Below are positions 1 through 7,671 of a stretch of 30,443 nucleotides of DNA, one piece after another. Position 1 is the stretch's first letter. The number at the start of each line of letters is the position of its first letter. Position numbers and translations under genes: made by a program. Origin of the DNA: an uncultured Bacilli bacterium (GTDB lineage Bacteria > Bacillota_I > Bacilli_A > RF39 > UBA660); assembly GCA_910585915.1 (NCBI GenBank), contig CAJUGF010000015.1:1-30443 (forward strand), written 5' to 3'. The notes under the pieces are model-generated. The model saw only the letters and a list, made by a program, of their open reading frames with translations. It did no database searches and was not told where the DNA came from.

Positions 1-4
1 TTTT

Positions 5-322
5 TCATTTTTTACACTCCTTTAAAAATTTATTGACATTATTTGAAAAAGTGAGCCATTCTTTTTGTAAATCATTACAATGTTTTTTCCCTAATACTGT
101 TAGGTGATAATATTTTCTTACTGGTCCTTCTTTTGATTCTTTTAAATATGTCTCACAATATCCTTCATTGGTCAGTCTCTTTAATATTGGATATATCGTT
201 CCTTCATTTACATTCACTATTTTACTTACAGCTTCAACTAACTCATAACCATAACGATCATGTTCTTGAACAATTATTAATACTAGTAATTCCAGAACTC
301 CTTTTTTGAACTGCGTATTCAT
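5..322 (-). CDS. PadR-family transcriptional regulator
   Basis: This 105-residue protein is a compact winged-helix repressor of the PadR family. The N-terminal half has the usual layout (helix with GVLELLVL, then YGYELVEAV, then the wing GTIYPILKRL and VRKYYHLT), followed by one C-terminal dimerisation helix. The ATG at 320-322 follows a GAAAGGGA ribosome site. The stop TGA (5-7) overlaps an ATG at 6-8 in the ATGA manner, so a second gene starts here and leaves the contig. In many Firmicutes a PadR gene is followed by a DUF1700 membrane gene, but identity cannot be seen. Its promoter contains a TACTTG/CAAGTA palindrome over the -35 box, which suggests autoregulation. Ligand unknown. Confidence 0.9.
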   Translation of the reverse strand: MNTQFKKGVLELLVLIIVQEHDRYGYELVEAVSKIVNVNEGTIYPILKRLTNEGYCETYLKESKEGPVRKYYHLTVLGKKHCNDLQKEWLTFSNNVNKFLKECKK

Positions 323-343
323 ATATAATCCCTTTCTGGTTTT

Positions 344-375
344 ATCTTATTACTACTACTTGGTATTGTCAAGTA
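344..375 (-). promoter_or_regulatory. padR promoter with palindromic operator
   Basis: On the minus strand: -35 TTGACA (367-372), 17-bp spacer, -10 TAAGAT (344-349). A perfect inverted repeat TACTTG-N7-CAAGTA (357-375) covers the -35 box, a fitting place for PadR to bind and repress its own gene. Binding is inferred. Confidence 0.75.
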
Positions 376-393
376 CTAAATAATATTCAATAT

Positions 394-433
394 AAAAAAA
401 GATAGTACATATTTTTGTTTACTATCTTTTTTT
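394..433. terminator. Bidirectional hairpin terminator
   Basis: GATAGTA (401-407) pairs with TACTATC (420-426), flanked by A7 on the left and T7 on the right. The stem therefore works in both directions. It lies upstream of padR, so it insulates padR from the preceding region. Confidence 0.7.
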
Positions 434-474
434 CATTCTTACCTTAATCTTGTGTTATTGATTTTTTTGTTATA

Positions 475-561
475 ATGGATGAAATTTATATAGCAGTATG
501 ATGTGTAGAGTTTACTGGTAAGAATGGCACAGAAATTTTCTTCTGGCACGATATACTATAA
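475..561 (+). pseudogene. Possible gene relic with an in-frame TGA
   Basis: The 434-608 stretch has no clear gene. One frame from the ATG at 475 reads eight codons, a TGA at 499-501, then 19 protein-like codons to TAA at 559. It includes the segment GKNGTEIFFWHD. No ribosome site precedes the ATG, and a TATAAT-like hexamer overlaps it, so a functional start is unlikely. A small decayed fragment is the simplest reading; chance is also possible. Confidence 0.2.
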
Positions 562-608
562 AAAAATTTTCTTTTTTCTTCAAGGGGATTTTTTTGAAAT
601 ATTTTGTC

Positions 609-638
609 AAAAAAACTTTCTCTATTTTTGAGAAAGTT
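609..638 (-). terminator. Terminator of the ABC transporter operon
   Basis: AACTTTCTC (614-622) and GAGAAAGTT (630-638) form a 9-bp stem. Read on the minus strand, the hairpin follows the ABC stop codon at 645 and is followed by a T-run. Confidence 0.85.
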
Positions 639-644
639 CTTCTT

Positions 645-2954
645 TTATTCACTTCTTAACGCTTCCACAGGATCTTTTTTGCTAGCAAGTTTAGCTGGAA
701 TCCAACCACCAATCAAAGTTAGTATTACACTAATTGTTACAAGTATTAGGGCGTGAAGTGGATTCATTATTGCTACATTTTCCAAATTAGTTAAATCTTT
801 TAAAACAGTATTTATTGGAAATAATAGTAATCTTGCAATTAAAATACCAATAAATCCAGAACTCATTCCAATGATAAATGTTTCTGAATTGAAGACACGA
901 GCAATGTCTCTTTTTCTTGCTCCTAAGCTTCTTAATATTCCAATTTCTTTAGTTCTTTCTAAAACAGAAATATACATAATTATCCCAATCATAATTGATG
1001 AAACAATTAAAGAAATACTACTAAAAGCAATTAAAACAATGGTAACTGCATCCATAATATTGCTTGAAAGTGAGCTCATTAAATTCGCTTGGTCGATGTA
1101 GGCAATTTTGTCTTTTTCTTCTTTACCATTGTTGTACTCATCTAAGTATTTTACAATGTGTTCTTTTGATTCAAAGTCTTTTGGATATACTTGAATGGCG
1201 TATGGAATGGCATCGTCTCCTAAGTAAGCTAGCATATTTTCTTTAGCATTTTTTCCTTCTTCACTGGTCAAGTCGTATGTTTCGCCAGATATAACACTGT
1301 AAGAAGAATTTCTTTGTGCTTCTACTACTTTAGAAGTACTATTCTTATTTATTATGTTTTTCATTAAATCATAAGTATAGTAAATTCCTGGAGTAGATGC
1401 CATATTAGGGTAATCTTCTTTTAAGCGAATGATTCCAACAACTTTCAAAGTTCTATTATTGGCATTTTGATATACTTCTTCTAAATTTGTATTTGGTATA
1501 AAGTAGTTTCCTGTTTTTTTATAATAGTCATCGTTATATACTAGTTTTACTTCACTTTTTAAGATATCTTCGAAAGATATGTTTTCATTAGTGTTGAAGC
1601 CAAGAACTTCTAATAATTCTTTAGATACTCTATTTTTATTATCTACTTCAATGACTAATTCTGTTTCGTTTTCTGGTTCTTTTCCTGCTAAAATATCAAA
1701 ACGCTGTTTGATAACACTGTCTGAGTTTTCACTTAATGTATGTGGGAGCATTCCAATATTGAGATTGGTGACATTGATCTGCTTTACTTTTCCGTCAATC
1801 TTTTGTAAAAGGTTTAATCCTGTAGTGTACATATAATTAACTCCAGAGACATATTCTGCTGAGATGTTTTCAATATAATCAATGTATTCTTTTTGAATGT
1901 TGTTAATGTGTGTATATTGTTCCTCTTGAGATTTTGTTGGGATAATGTAATCAATGTTTGGATAAGTGTCTGCTGTAGATATCATGTCTTCTTGCATTTT
2001 TGACATAGTTTCTTCATCCAAATTCATGCTTTGCTTACTGATAACAATTGGTAAAGCACTCAAAGTATTTTTTTCAAAGATATCTATTTGTTGATCAAAG
2101 CCATTTGAAAGACTAAGTATTAAGGCTATTCCTATGATTCCAATAGATGATGCAAAGGCAGTTAAGATTGTTCTTCCCTTTTTAGTTCTAATATTATTTA
2201 ATGATAAATGGAGGGCAGTTTTGAAATTCATTGAAGTCTTTTTAATATGATATTCGTTATTATTCTCTTCTTTGTCTTTTACTGAATTAGAATCAGTAAG
2301 CATTTCTCCATCTTTCATTTCAATGACACGATTCGCATATTCATGTGCAAGTTCTGGATTGTGAGTTACCATAATTACCAATTTATCTTTGGCTATTTCT
2401 TTAATTAATTCCATAATTTGTACACTTGTTTTTGAATCTAATGCACCAGTTGGCTCATCTGCTAAAATAATATCTGGGTCATTAGCTAAAGCTCTTGCTA
2501 TTGCAACTCGTTGCATTTGTCCACCAGATAATTGATTTGGCTTTTTATGTGCGTGGTCTTTTAGCCCAACTTTTTTTAATACTTCTAATGCTTTTTTTCT
2601 TCGCATTTTACTATTAATTCCACTCAAAGTCATTCCCATTTCGACATTGGAAAGAATGTCAATGTGGTTAATTAAATTATAGCTTTGGAAAATAAAACCA
2701 ATACAATTATTTCGATAAGCATCCCAATCGCGATCTTTGAATGATTTTGTTGAGCGATTATTAATGATTAAATCTCCTTTGTCATAGCGGTCTAATCCAC
2801 CTATGATATTTAAGAGTGTTGTTTTTCCTGAACCACTTGGTCCTAAGATTGCGACAAATTCATTTTTGCGAAATTTTAAATTAATTCCCTTTAATGCGTG
2901 TTGGGTAAATGATCCAGTTGTATAACTTTTTTTTATATTTTTTAGTTCTAACAT
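645..2954 (-). CDS. MacB-like ABC transporter, fused ATPase-permease
   Basis: A 769-residue fusion of an ABC ATPase and an FtsX-type permease in the cytoplasmic membrane. The ATPase has Walker A GPSGSGKTT (38-46), Q-loop FIFQSYN, signature LSGGQ (142-146), Walker B IILADEPTGALD with E167, and switch H198. A membrane helix at about 262-284 leads into a large extracytoplasmic domain (about 285-640), then three helices and the typical C-terminus ending DPVEALRSE. This four-helix topology is that of mechanotransmission ABC proteins such as MacB and LolCDE, which act on extracytoplasmic substrates rather than transporting across the membrane. The ATG overlaps the MarR stop codon (ACATGTTAG), so the two genes are translationally coupled and the MarR protein probably controls it. 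Substrate unknown; drug or peptide defence is plausible. Confidence 0.92.
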   Translation of the reverse strand: MLELKNIKKSYTTGSFTQHALKGINLKFRKNEFVAILGPSGSGKTTLLNIIGGLDRYDKGDLIINNRSTKSFKDRDWDAYRNNCIGFIFQSYNLINHIDILSNVEMGMTLSGINSKMRRKKALEVLKKVGLKDHAHKKPNQLSGGQMQRVAIARALANDPDIILADEPTGALDSKTSVQIMELIKEIAKDKLVIMVTHNPELAHEYANRVIEMKDGEMLTDSNSVKDKEENNNEYHIKKTSMNFKTALHLSLNNIRTKKGRTILTAFASSIGIIGIALILSLSNGFDQQIDIFEKNTLSALPIVISKQSMNLDEETMSKMQEDMISTADTYPNIDYIIPTKSQEEQYTHINNIQKEYIDYIENISAEYVSGVNYMYTTGLNLLQKIDGKVKQINVTNLNIGMLPHTLSENSDSVIKQRFDILAGKEPENETELVIEVDNKNRVSKELLEVLGFNTNENISFEDILKSEVKLVYNDDYYKKTGNYFIPNTNLEEVYQNANNRTLKVVGIIRLKEDYPNMASTPGIYYTYDLMKNIINKNSTSKVVEAQRNSSYSVISGETYDLTSEEGKNAKENMLAYLGDDAIPYAIQVYPKDFESKEHIVKYLDEYNNGKEEKDKIAYIDQANLMSSLSSNIMDAVTIVLIAFSSISLIVSSIMIGIIMYISVLERTKEIGILRSLGARKRDIARVFNSETFIIGMSSGFIGILIARLLLFPINTVLKDLTNLENVAIMNPLHALILVTISVILTLIGGWIPAKLASKKDPVEALRSE

Positions 2955-3406
2955 GTTTTTTCTTCCTTTTCTATTTCTTTCCCAAATTTTTCATATACTA
3001 TCTGTACTGCTTTTTCAATAATATTTTTCTCTTCTGGAGTAAATTTTTCGATAAATTTTTTTTGTTTTTGTTCCATAATTGAACAAAGCTTTTTGGCAAT
3101 CTTTTCACCGTCTTCTGTCAAACAGATATGATATTTTCTTTGGGATTCATTTTCTCTATTTCGATATATATAGTTTATTTTTTCTAGTTCCTTAATATTC
3201 CTTGTCATAAGTGCATTATCCACTTTAATCATCCTACTAAGGTTTGACATTGAGATACCTTCTTTTGAATTTTTTAGAATCATAATGATACCAACGTGGG
3301 TACTTGATATTCCTAGTTTTCTTAAATCTTCATTCATCTTTTTTTGCATTCTTTTCTGAAATAAGCGTAGGTATATCAAAAAATTTTCATAATTCAATTC
3401 TTTCAT
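2948..3406 (-). CDS. MarR-family transcriptional regulator
   Basis: A 152-residue winged-helix regulator starting MKELNYENF. The HTH region (about residues 48-105) includes GISMSNLSRMI and VDNALMTRNIKELEKINYIYR, followed by a wing with R/K-rich turns and a C-terminal dimer helix. I place the start at the ATG at 3404-3406. An in-frame GTG at 3424 sits directly behind the -10 box, and the ribosome site AGAGGA lies between the two. The gene overlaps the downstream ABC transporter gene, a common regulator-transporter pairing in which the MarR protein represses its own operon until a ligand binds. Confidence 0.9.
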   Translation of the reverse strand: MKELNYENFLIYLRLFQKRMQKKMNEDLRKLGISSTHVGIIMILKNSKEGISMSNLSRMIKVDNALMTRNIKELEKINYIYRNRENESQRKYHICLTEDGEKIAKKLCSIMEQKQKKFIEKFTPEEKNIIEKAVQIVYEKFGKEIEKEEKTC

Positions 3407-3432
3407 AAACACAATCCTCTTCACACTTACTC

Positions 3433-3461
3433 ATTATAGTATTCTTAATTTGAGTTGTCAA
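3433..3461 (-). promoter_or_regulatory. Consensus promoter of the marR-ABC operon
   Basis: Minus strand: TTGACA (3456-3461), 17-bp spacer, TATAAT (3433-3438), both boxes perfect. An imperfect inverted repeat (AATTGA ... TCAAATT) spans the -35 and is a candidate MarR operator. Confidence 0.85.
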
Positions 3462-3503
3462 TTTATCTTTTTCAAGTTTTTTAAGAAAAATGGTATATTC
3501 TGG

Positions 3504-3533
3504 TTGACATTGGATATCATTATAATATATAAT
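3504..3533 (+). promoter_or_regulatory. tRNA-Asn promoter
   Basis: TTGACA (3504-3509), 18-bp spacer, TATAAT (3528-3533). The tRNA begins 11 bases after the -10 box. Confidence 0.8.
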
Positions 3534-3544
3534 TTGAGTGTACT

Positions 3545-3620
3545 GCTTGATTAGCTCAGTCGGTAGAGCAAACGGCTGTTAACCGTTGGGTCGTAGGTTC
3601 GAGTCCTACATCAAGCGCCA
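3545..3620 (+). tRNA. tRNA-Asn (GTT)
   Basis: All arms fold. Acceptor GCTTGAT pairs with ATCAAGC. The D arm is GCTC/GAGC. The anticodon stem is AACGG/CCGTT with loop CTGTTAA and anticodon GTT at 3578-3580. The T arm is GTAGG/CCTAC around TTCGAGT. Discriminator G is followed by an encoded CCA. Length is 76 bases. It is a single tRNA with its own promoter and terminator. Confidence 0.97.
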
Positions 3621-3630
3621 TTTAGGAATT

Positions 3631-3659
3631 AACAAACTCAGGATTGAGTTTGTTTTTTT
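3631..3659 (+). terminator. tRNA-Asn terminator
   Basis: AACAAACTCA and TGAGTTTGTT form a 10-bp stem with a four-base loop, followed by T7. Confidence 0.9.
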
Positions 3660-3723
3660 GTGCACCTATTAAGCGCCCTCACTTTCTTATTATACTTCCA
3701 TAAGTTAATACAGGTGAGTTTAT

Positions 3724-4227
3724 ATGATGTTATTATTTGGAGCTTTTGTGGCTAGCTTGGATGGTCTTTTAATAGGTATTGGTTTAAAACTCATGAATCG
3801 AAAAATGTCTATTCGTAATATAGGGACTTTATTTTTAGATAATTTTATTATTTATAGTATTTTATTATCTCTTTATTATTTGTTTGAATTTCAATTTGTT
3901 ACAAAATTTATTTCAACGTTGCTTTATTTTTTGTTGGCTATTCTTAGTTTACGTAGTCAAGAGGAATCAGTATCTATTCCAAAGGGATTAAGTTTTATTC
4001 ATTGTATTGCACTTACTCTCACTCATTCTATTGATGGGGTTTGTGTATCGGTTGGTTTTGTATATCATTATCCATTATGGATTATCATTTCACTGTTTAG
4101 TTTTATGTCTGTATTTTTGATGGTTTTAGGATATCTTTTGGGTGGAAGAGTACCACAAGTAAAAAAGAGCAATTATGTTTCTGCTCTCCTGTTTTTCTTA
4201 TTAGCTTTGTTTAATCAATTTTTGTAG
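3724..4227 (+). CDS. MntP/YtaF-like membrane protein, putative Mn efflux
   Basis: A 167-residue, six-helix membrane protein of the MntP (DUF204) superfamily. The two repeated halves each carry an acidic helix motif: ASLDGLLIGIG (D13) near the N-terminus and THSIDGVCVSVG (D104) in the second half. MntP uses such aspartates in manganese export; YtaF is a sporulation relative. The protein is slightly shorter than typical MntP (about 185-200). ATG codons at 3724 and 3727 both follow AGGTGAG (3712-3718). Its last 13 bases overlap the 3' end of the convergent dusB gene. Metal specificity is inferred from family only. Confidence 0.75.
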   Translation: MMLLFGAFVASLDGLLIGIGLKLMNRKMSIRNIGTLFLDNFIIYSILLSLYYLFEFQFVTKFISTLLYFLLAILSLRSQEESVSIPKGLSFIHCIALTLTHSIDGVCVSVGFVYHYPLWIIISLFSFMSVFLMVLGYLLGGRVPQVKKSNYVSALLFFLLALFNQFL

Positions 4228-5204
4228 CATTTTAATTCTTTTTCATAGTTATTTAATACTTGTAATAATTCTTCTTCAGTTTTTGTTGTACAAATCTGTG
4301 TTTTTATTTCTTTGCTTTTAGGCATATTTTTTAGGTAATATAAAATATTGGAACGAATTTCTAAGAGTGCTACTTTTTCATTTTTATCTTGTTTTAATAA
4401 TTTATAGTGGTATTTCATCATTGCTATTTTTTCAATGTCACTTACTTTTCTAGGAATCGTACCTTTTTCTAAATATTCAATGCACTCTTTGATAAGCCAT
4501 GGATTTCCTAAGCATCCTCTTCCAATCATAATTGCATCGCATCCAGTTTCTTCTAGCATTCTTTTGGCATCATAACAACTTAAAATATCTCCGTTACCGA
4601 TAACTGGTATTTTCACAGCTTCTTTTACTTTTTTAATAATGTTCCAATCTGCATGTCCACTGTAGCCTTGAGATCTTGTTCTTCCATGAATCGTGATTGC
4701 ACTAGCTCCCGCTTTTTCACATATTTGAGCGACTTCTACCGCATTGATATTTGATTCATCCCATCCACTTCTAATTTTAACTGTTACTGGAACATTTACT
4801 GCTTCTACGACTGATTTTACGATTTCATATATTTTATCTGGATTTTTTAATAAAGCACTTCCCGCTTGTGCTTTTAGGGCAACTTTCGGAACTGGGCACC
4901 CCATATTGATATCAATAATGTCAGGATGCATTGTCTTTTCTATTTCTTGTGCTGCAATCACAAACGATTCTTTATCGCTTCCAAAGATTTGTTGAGCAAT
5001 TGGTCTTTCTTCTTCACTCATTTTTAAGAGTTCGAATGTTTTTTGGCTTTTATATGTAATCGCTTTGTCACTTACCATTTCAGCATAGATTAAACCACAC
5101 CCCATACTTTTAATAATTTTACGAAACGAGGTATTGGAGAATCCAGCCATAGGTGCTAATACCACTTGGTTTTTCACAGTAATGTTTCCAATTTTAAATT
5201 GCAT
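4215..5204 (-). CDS. dusB: tRNA-dihydrouridine synthase, DusB type
   Basis: This 329-residue FMN enzyme reduces uridines in tRNA to dihydrouridine. Visible motifs are the flavin-binding start VVLAPMAGFSN, EMVSDKAI, QIFGSD, DINMGCPVPKV with catalytic C103, the substrate motif IHGRTRSQGYSG, and phosphate-binding IGNGDI and IGRGCLGNPW. A helical tRNA-binding domain forms the last 90 residues. Length and motif order match the NifR3/DusB family of Firmicutes. ATG follows GAGGGAAG. It sits 23 bp behind pduL and is probably co-transcribed. Its end runs into the convergent MntP-like gene, so the two transcripts would be antisense for a few bases. Confidence 0.95.
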   Translation of the reverse strand: MQFKIGNITVKNQVVLAPMAGFSNTSFRKIIKSMGCGLIYAEMVSDKAITYKSQKTFELLKMSEEERPIAQQIFGSDKESFVIAAQEIEKTMHPDIIDINMGCPVPKVALKAQAGSALLKNPDKIYEIVKSVVEAVNVPVTVKIRSGWDESNINAVEVAQICEKAGASAITIHGRTRSQGYSGHADWNIIKKVKEAVKIPVIGNGDILSCYDAKRMLEETGCDAIMIGRGCLGNPWLIKECIEYLEKGTIPRKVSDIEKIAMMKYHYKLLKQDKNEKVALLEIRSNILYYLKNMPKSKEIKTQICTTKTEEELLQVLNNYEKELKCYKN

Positions 5205-5227
5205 ATTCTTCCCTCTTATCTAAATTA

Positions 5228-5791
5228 TCATATTTCTATGGTTACTTCATCTCCATCATGTAATAATAAAGCATTGGCTTCATCACGATCGATGTGAAGT
5301 TCTAAATATCCATTATCCGATAATTTTATATGAGCATCTAATATAGCGCTACGATTTCCTGGTATGTGGACTTTTATTGGTTGTTCATCTTCTACTTGAT
5401 ATTTTTCTTTGTCTTTCGTATTTAAATGAACATGCCTTTCTGCTAATATGCAAACACTTTTTAAGTCTACTTCTCCTTTTGGTCCAATTAAGGTAATATC
5501 TTCTGAAGATGCTATTTCACCACTCTTTCTTACTGGTGGGTTTAAACCTAGGACGTACGCATCGCTATTGCAAATTTCTACTTGATTGTAATTTCTAAAG
5601 GGTCCCACAATGCGTACTCGTTCAATGATATTTTTCTCGGTTTTTAAAGTTACAAATTGATTGGATGCAAATTCGCCGATTTGATGAAGATCTTTGGCTT
5701 TGGTTAGTTCTTCGTCAAATAATTTTTTATATGTTTCTTTGGTTAAATGTACATGGCGATTACTAATACCGACTTTTATTTTATATTTCAT
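5228..5791 (-). CDS. pduL: Phosphate propanoyltransferase / phosphotransacetylase, PduL family
   Basis: A 187-residue PduL-type phosphotransacylase, which swaps CoA and phosphate on acyl groups and supplies acyl phosphate for ATP formation with an acetate kinase. Two zinc-binding motifs are clear: SNRHVHL near the N-terminus and AERHVHL near residue 116; the C-terminal LHIDRDEANA is also typical. Free-standing PduL replaces Pta in several small-genome Firmicutes, so acetate production is the likely role. I start at the ATG at 5789-5791. An in-frame GTG at 5800 belongs to the ribosome site AGGTGA. No microcompartment signal extension is present and no microcompartment genes are nearby. dusB follows at 23 bp. 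Confidence 0.93.
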   Translation of the reverse strand: MKYKIKVGISNRHVHLTKETYKKLFDEELTKAKDLHQIGEFASNQFVTLKTEKNIIERVRIVGPFRNYNQVEICNSDAYVLGLNPPVRKSGEIASSEDITLIGPKGEVDLKSVCILAERHVHLNTKDKEKYQVEDEQPIKVHIPGNRSAILDAHIKLSDNGYLELHIDRDEANALLLHDGDEVTIEI

Positions 5792-5796
5792 TTTTT

Positions 5797-6045
5797 TCAC
5801 CTATATTTTTCTAAACACATTGTTTTGATATTATATCCCATTTTTTTGTAAAAATGTTGTGATTGTTCGCTAAATCCCTTTCCTTTTAGTAATTTTTGAA
5901 TGTATTTTTGATGATAACGGGATTCTTTTACTCCAATTCATCAATTTGTGATGTAATTCTTTAATAGTTATAAATTGAAAAACTAAAATGGCTTTTAATT
6001 TCCATAATTGTTTTCTTTCTAGTATGTTTTTTGTTTTTTTCGTTA
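5797..6045 (-). pseudogene. Decayed GNAT acetyltransferase
   Basis: Between pduL and the small zinc-ribbon gene the minus strand holds fragments of one protein in three frames. The last frame, from 5934 to a TGA at 5797-5799, encodes 45 residues including GFSEQSQHFYKKMGYN, the usual C-terminal motif of GNAT enzymes, and ends KTMCLEKYR. Just upstream another frame gives QIDEL and a third gives LKAILVFQF and KELHH, in the order expected of a GNAT fold. At least two frameshifts and a lost N-terminus make it non-functional. Its stop codon lies inside the pduL ribosome site, so it was probably the preceding gene of that operon. Confidence 0.65.
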
Positions 6046-6070
6046 TCCTAAAGTACAGGAGGTCATTACT

Positions 6071-6262
6071 ATGAAAATGCCAGGATGTAATAAATGTAGT
6101 GAAACTACAGTACAAGGTCGTGCATACATAGATTCTGATACTGGTCTTTTATGTGTTCACTTAGAAGAAAAGTATGAGAAGCCAAAAGGAAAAAAAGTTT
6201 TAGTTCCTTTTGTTTGTACAACTTGTGGCACTACAGAATGGAAAACCATTCAAGATGATTAG
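6071..6262 (+). CDS. Small zinc-ribbon protein of unknown function
   Basis: A 63-residue protein with two CxxC knuckles (C6/C9 and C49/C52) and one extra cysteine (C28), so it most likely binds one zinc ion. The segment between the knuckles is charged and lacks membrane helices, which suggests a small cytosolic nucleic-acid or protein binder. I do not recognise the family. The ATG follows a strong AGGAGG site, and a hairpin terminator starts at its stop codon, so it is a genuine monocistronic gene. It is divergent from the pduL operon and convergent with the phosphatase-like gene. Confidence 0.75.
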   Translation: MKMPGCNKCSETTVQGRAYIDSDTGLLCVHLEEKYEKPKGKKVLVPFVCTTCGTTEWKTIQDD

Positions 6263-6283
6263 AACTTTTTAAGTTCTTTTTTT
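6261..6283 (+). terminator. Terminator of the zinc-ribbon gene
   Basis: AGAACTT and AAGTTCT (6261-6277) close a three-base loop and run into T7. The stem starts within the stop codon. Confidence 0.85.
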
Positions 6284-6911
6284 AGTCATTTTTATTGATC
6301 CAAAGGATGTTTTTTAATTTCATTTCGTCAAATTCTAAGACAAAAATACGAATTGGATGAAATGCACCATCCATTATAACATCGTCTTTAAAATTTAAGA
6401 TTAATTGATTTTCTAAGTTAAAGCCTTTTTCACACCAAATACTAAACAAAGCTTCTAAAGCGATATCATGCGTAAAGATAGTAATTGTTTCTTCTTGATG
6501 TTCTCTTAAGATTTCTTTGATTACTTGTTTCATTCGATCTGCTACTTGATTTAATGATTCTCCATTATGAAGCTTATAATCAAAATCATGCTCTTGCATT
6601 TCTTTTAAAAATTTTTCATTATTCTCTTTTACAATGCCAACTTTTCTTTCGTTTAAACGATCATCTACATTTATTTTTAAATCTAATTCTTCACTTAGAT
6701 ATTTGGCAGTACTAATAGCAGAAATATAGTTTGAGGTATAAATCGTCTTTGTTTCTTTCAATTCTTCTATTTTAGATAATGCACTACTATTTTTTTCTCC
6801 TTTCAGATTTAAAGGTTGTAATTCTCTTTGCTGTTCTTCTGACATTTCCTTTTTATAAATGATTTTATTTTTTAATACTGCATTATTGGTAATTATATAA
6901 ATTGTTGTCAT
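6282..6911 (-). CDS. Histidine-phosphatase-fold protein, catalytic residues lost
   Basis: A 209-residue protein with the phosphoglycerate-mutase/histidine-phosphatase layout: an N-terminal strand IYIITNN, a helix, then IYTSNYISAISTAKYL, LNERKVG, HNGESLNQVADRM, and TITIFTHDIAL. In active members the first strand ends in RHG, carrying the phospho-acceptor histidine, and the second region has SSxxxRAxxTA. Here RHG is replaced by TNN and that arginine is also absent; only the late histidine (THD) remains. It is therefore probably a pseudo-phosphatase with a binding or regulatory role. The ATG overlaps the stop of the upstream membrane gene (TAATG), so the two are coupled. Substrate unknown. Confidence 0.7.
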   Translation of the reverse strand: MTTIYIITNNAVLKNKIIYKKEMSEEQQRELQPLNLKGEKNSSALSKIEELKETKTIYTSNYISAISTAKYLSEELDLKINVDDRLNERKVGIVKENNEKFLKEMQEHDFDYKLHNGESLNQVADRMKQVIKEILREHQEETITIFTHDIALEALFSIWCEKGFNLENQLILNFKDDVIMDGAFHPIRIFVLEFDEMKLKNILWINKND

Positions 6912-7426
6912 TAATTAATCACTCTTCCTAAAATACCATAAGATAAAATTAGCATGATAATTCCAGCTGTTAAAACTCCACAAATAGCTGCAAGAAGTGA
7001 TTTTTTCTTATCCATATTTAGTAAGGCTGCAATTAAGCATCCAGTCCAAGCTCCTGTTCCAGGAAGTGGAATACCTACAAATAAAAATAATCCCCAGTAT
7101 TTTAAATTTTCAATTTGTTCTTTTTTGGAATTTGCTTTTTTTTCACACCATTTAATCAATTTGCCAATGTATTTCCAATTACGCATTTTACGAAATATTG
7201 GATTAATAAGCCACAAAATAAATGGTATTGGAAGAATATTCCCTATGAAACAGATGAGATAACTTTGCCACATTGGAAGTCCTAACATACTAGCTGCTAA
7301 TAATCCTCCTCTTAATTCTAATATTGGTACCATCGAAATAATAAATACAATAATATATTTTCCAACCATTGTTCCCGCCCAAGAGCCAAAAAGCCCTACA
7401 ACTACTTTTGTTATTTTATCTGTCAT
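6911..7426 (-). CDS. COG2426 small multidrug-export-like membrane protein
   Basis: A 171-residue integral membrane protein of the COG2426 (PF06695) family, annotated as small multidrug export protein though transport has little direct support. Motifs are ISMVPILELRGGL in the first third and VGIPLPGTGAWTG in the second, both re-entrant-loop-like, with helices at both ends. A DedA-like fold is a reasonable comparison. The start ATG follows a weak GGTGAT site. The gene is coupled by a TAATG overlap to the histidine-phosphatase-like gene, an unusual partner that may mark a joint role. A TATAAT sits about 30 bases upstream. Confidence 0.85.
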   Translation of the reverse strand: MTDKITKVVVGLFGSWAGTMVGKYIIVFIISMVPILELRGGLLAASMLGLPMWQSYLICFIGNILPIPFILWLINPIFRKMRNWKYIGKLIKWCEKKANSKKEQIENLKYWGLFLFVGIPLPGTGAWTGCLIAALLNMDKKKSLLAAICGVLTAGIIMLILSYGILGRVIN

Positions 7427-7470
7427 TACTAATCACCATTTCTTCTTATTTATTATATAATTTTTCTTTA

Positions 7471-7500
7471 AAAAAAGAAAGAAGTTCAATCCTTCTTTCT
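7471..7500 (-). terminator. Terminator after the two-component operon
   Basis: AGAAAGAAG and CTTCTTTCT form a 9-bp stem, and T6 follows on the minus strand. It lies about 170 bases beyond the histidine kinase stop, leaving a long 3' untranslated region. Confidence 0.8.
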
Positions 7501-7581
7501 AAAAGTGTGAGTTTGAGTTTATATGTTATTTATATTGTATAGAGTTTTTCATATATTCATAATATATAATCGTAACTTACT

Positions 7582-7614
7582 GTACTTATCACTTCTCCTT
7601 TCATGTACTTATCA
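7582..7614. repeat. Two direct 10-bp repeats in the kinase 3' region
   Basis: GTACTTATCA occurs at 7582-7591 and 7605-7614, a 23-bp period (about two helical turns). It lies in the untranslated stretch between the kinase stop and its terminator. No ORF longer than about 15 codons is present in 7501-7671. Confidence 0.6.
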
Positions 7615-7671
7615 TACACATTATTTATGAAATTTGTGTGAAGTAACAGTGAAAGAAAAGAAAAGTTTGCA

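Noticed and set aside
475..561. In-frame TGA read as selenocysteine or tryptophan
   Set aside because: TGA is used as a normal stop elsewhere in the window, no stem-loop follows the codon, and there is no ribosome site.
3407..3424. GTG start extending the MarR protein by six residues
   Set aside because: The GTG lies at the expected transcript start without a ribosome site, and the AGAGGA site falls between it and the ATG.
5870..6115. Minus-strand ORF of 81 codons as a real gene
   Set aside because: It overlaps the start of the zinc-ribbon gene on the other strand, has no ribosome site, and its middle part is one frame of the GNAT pseudogene.
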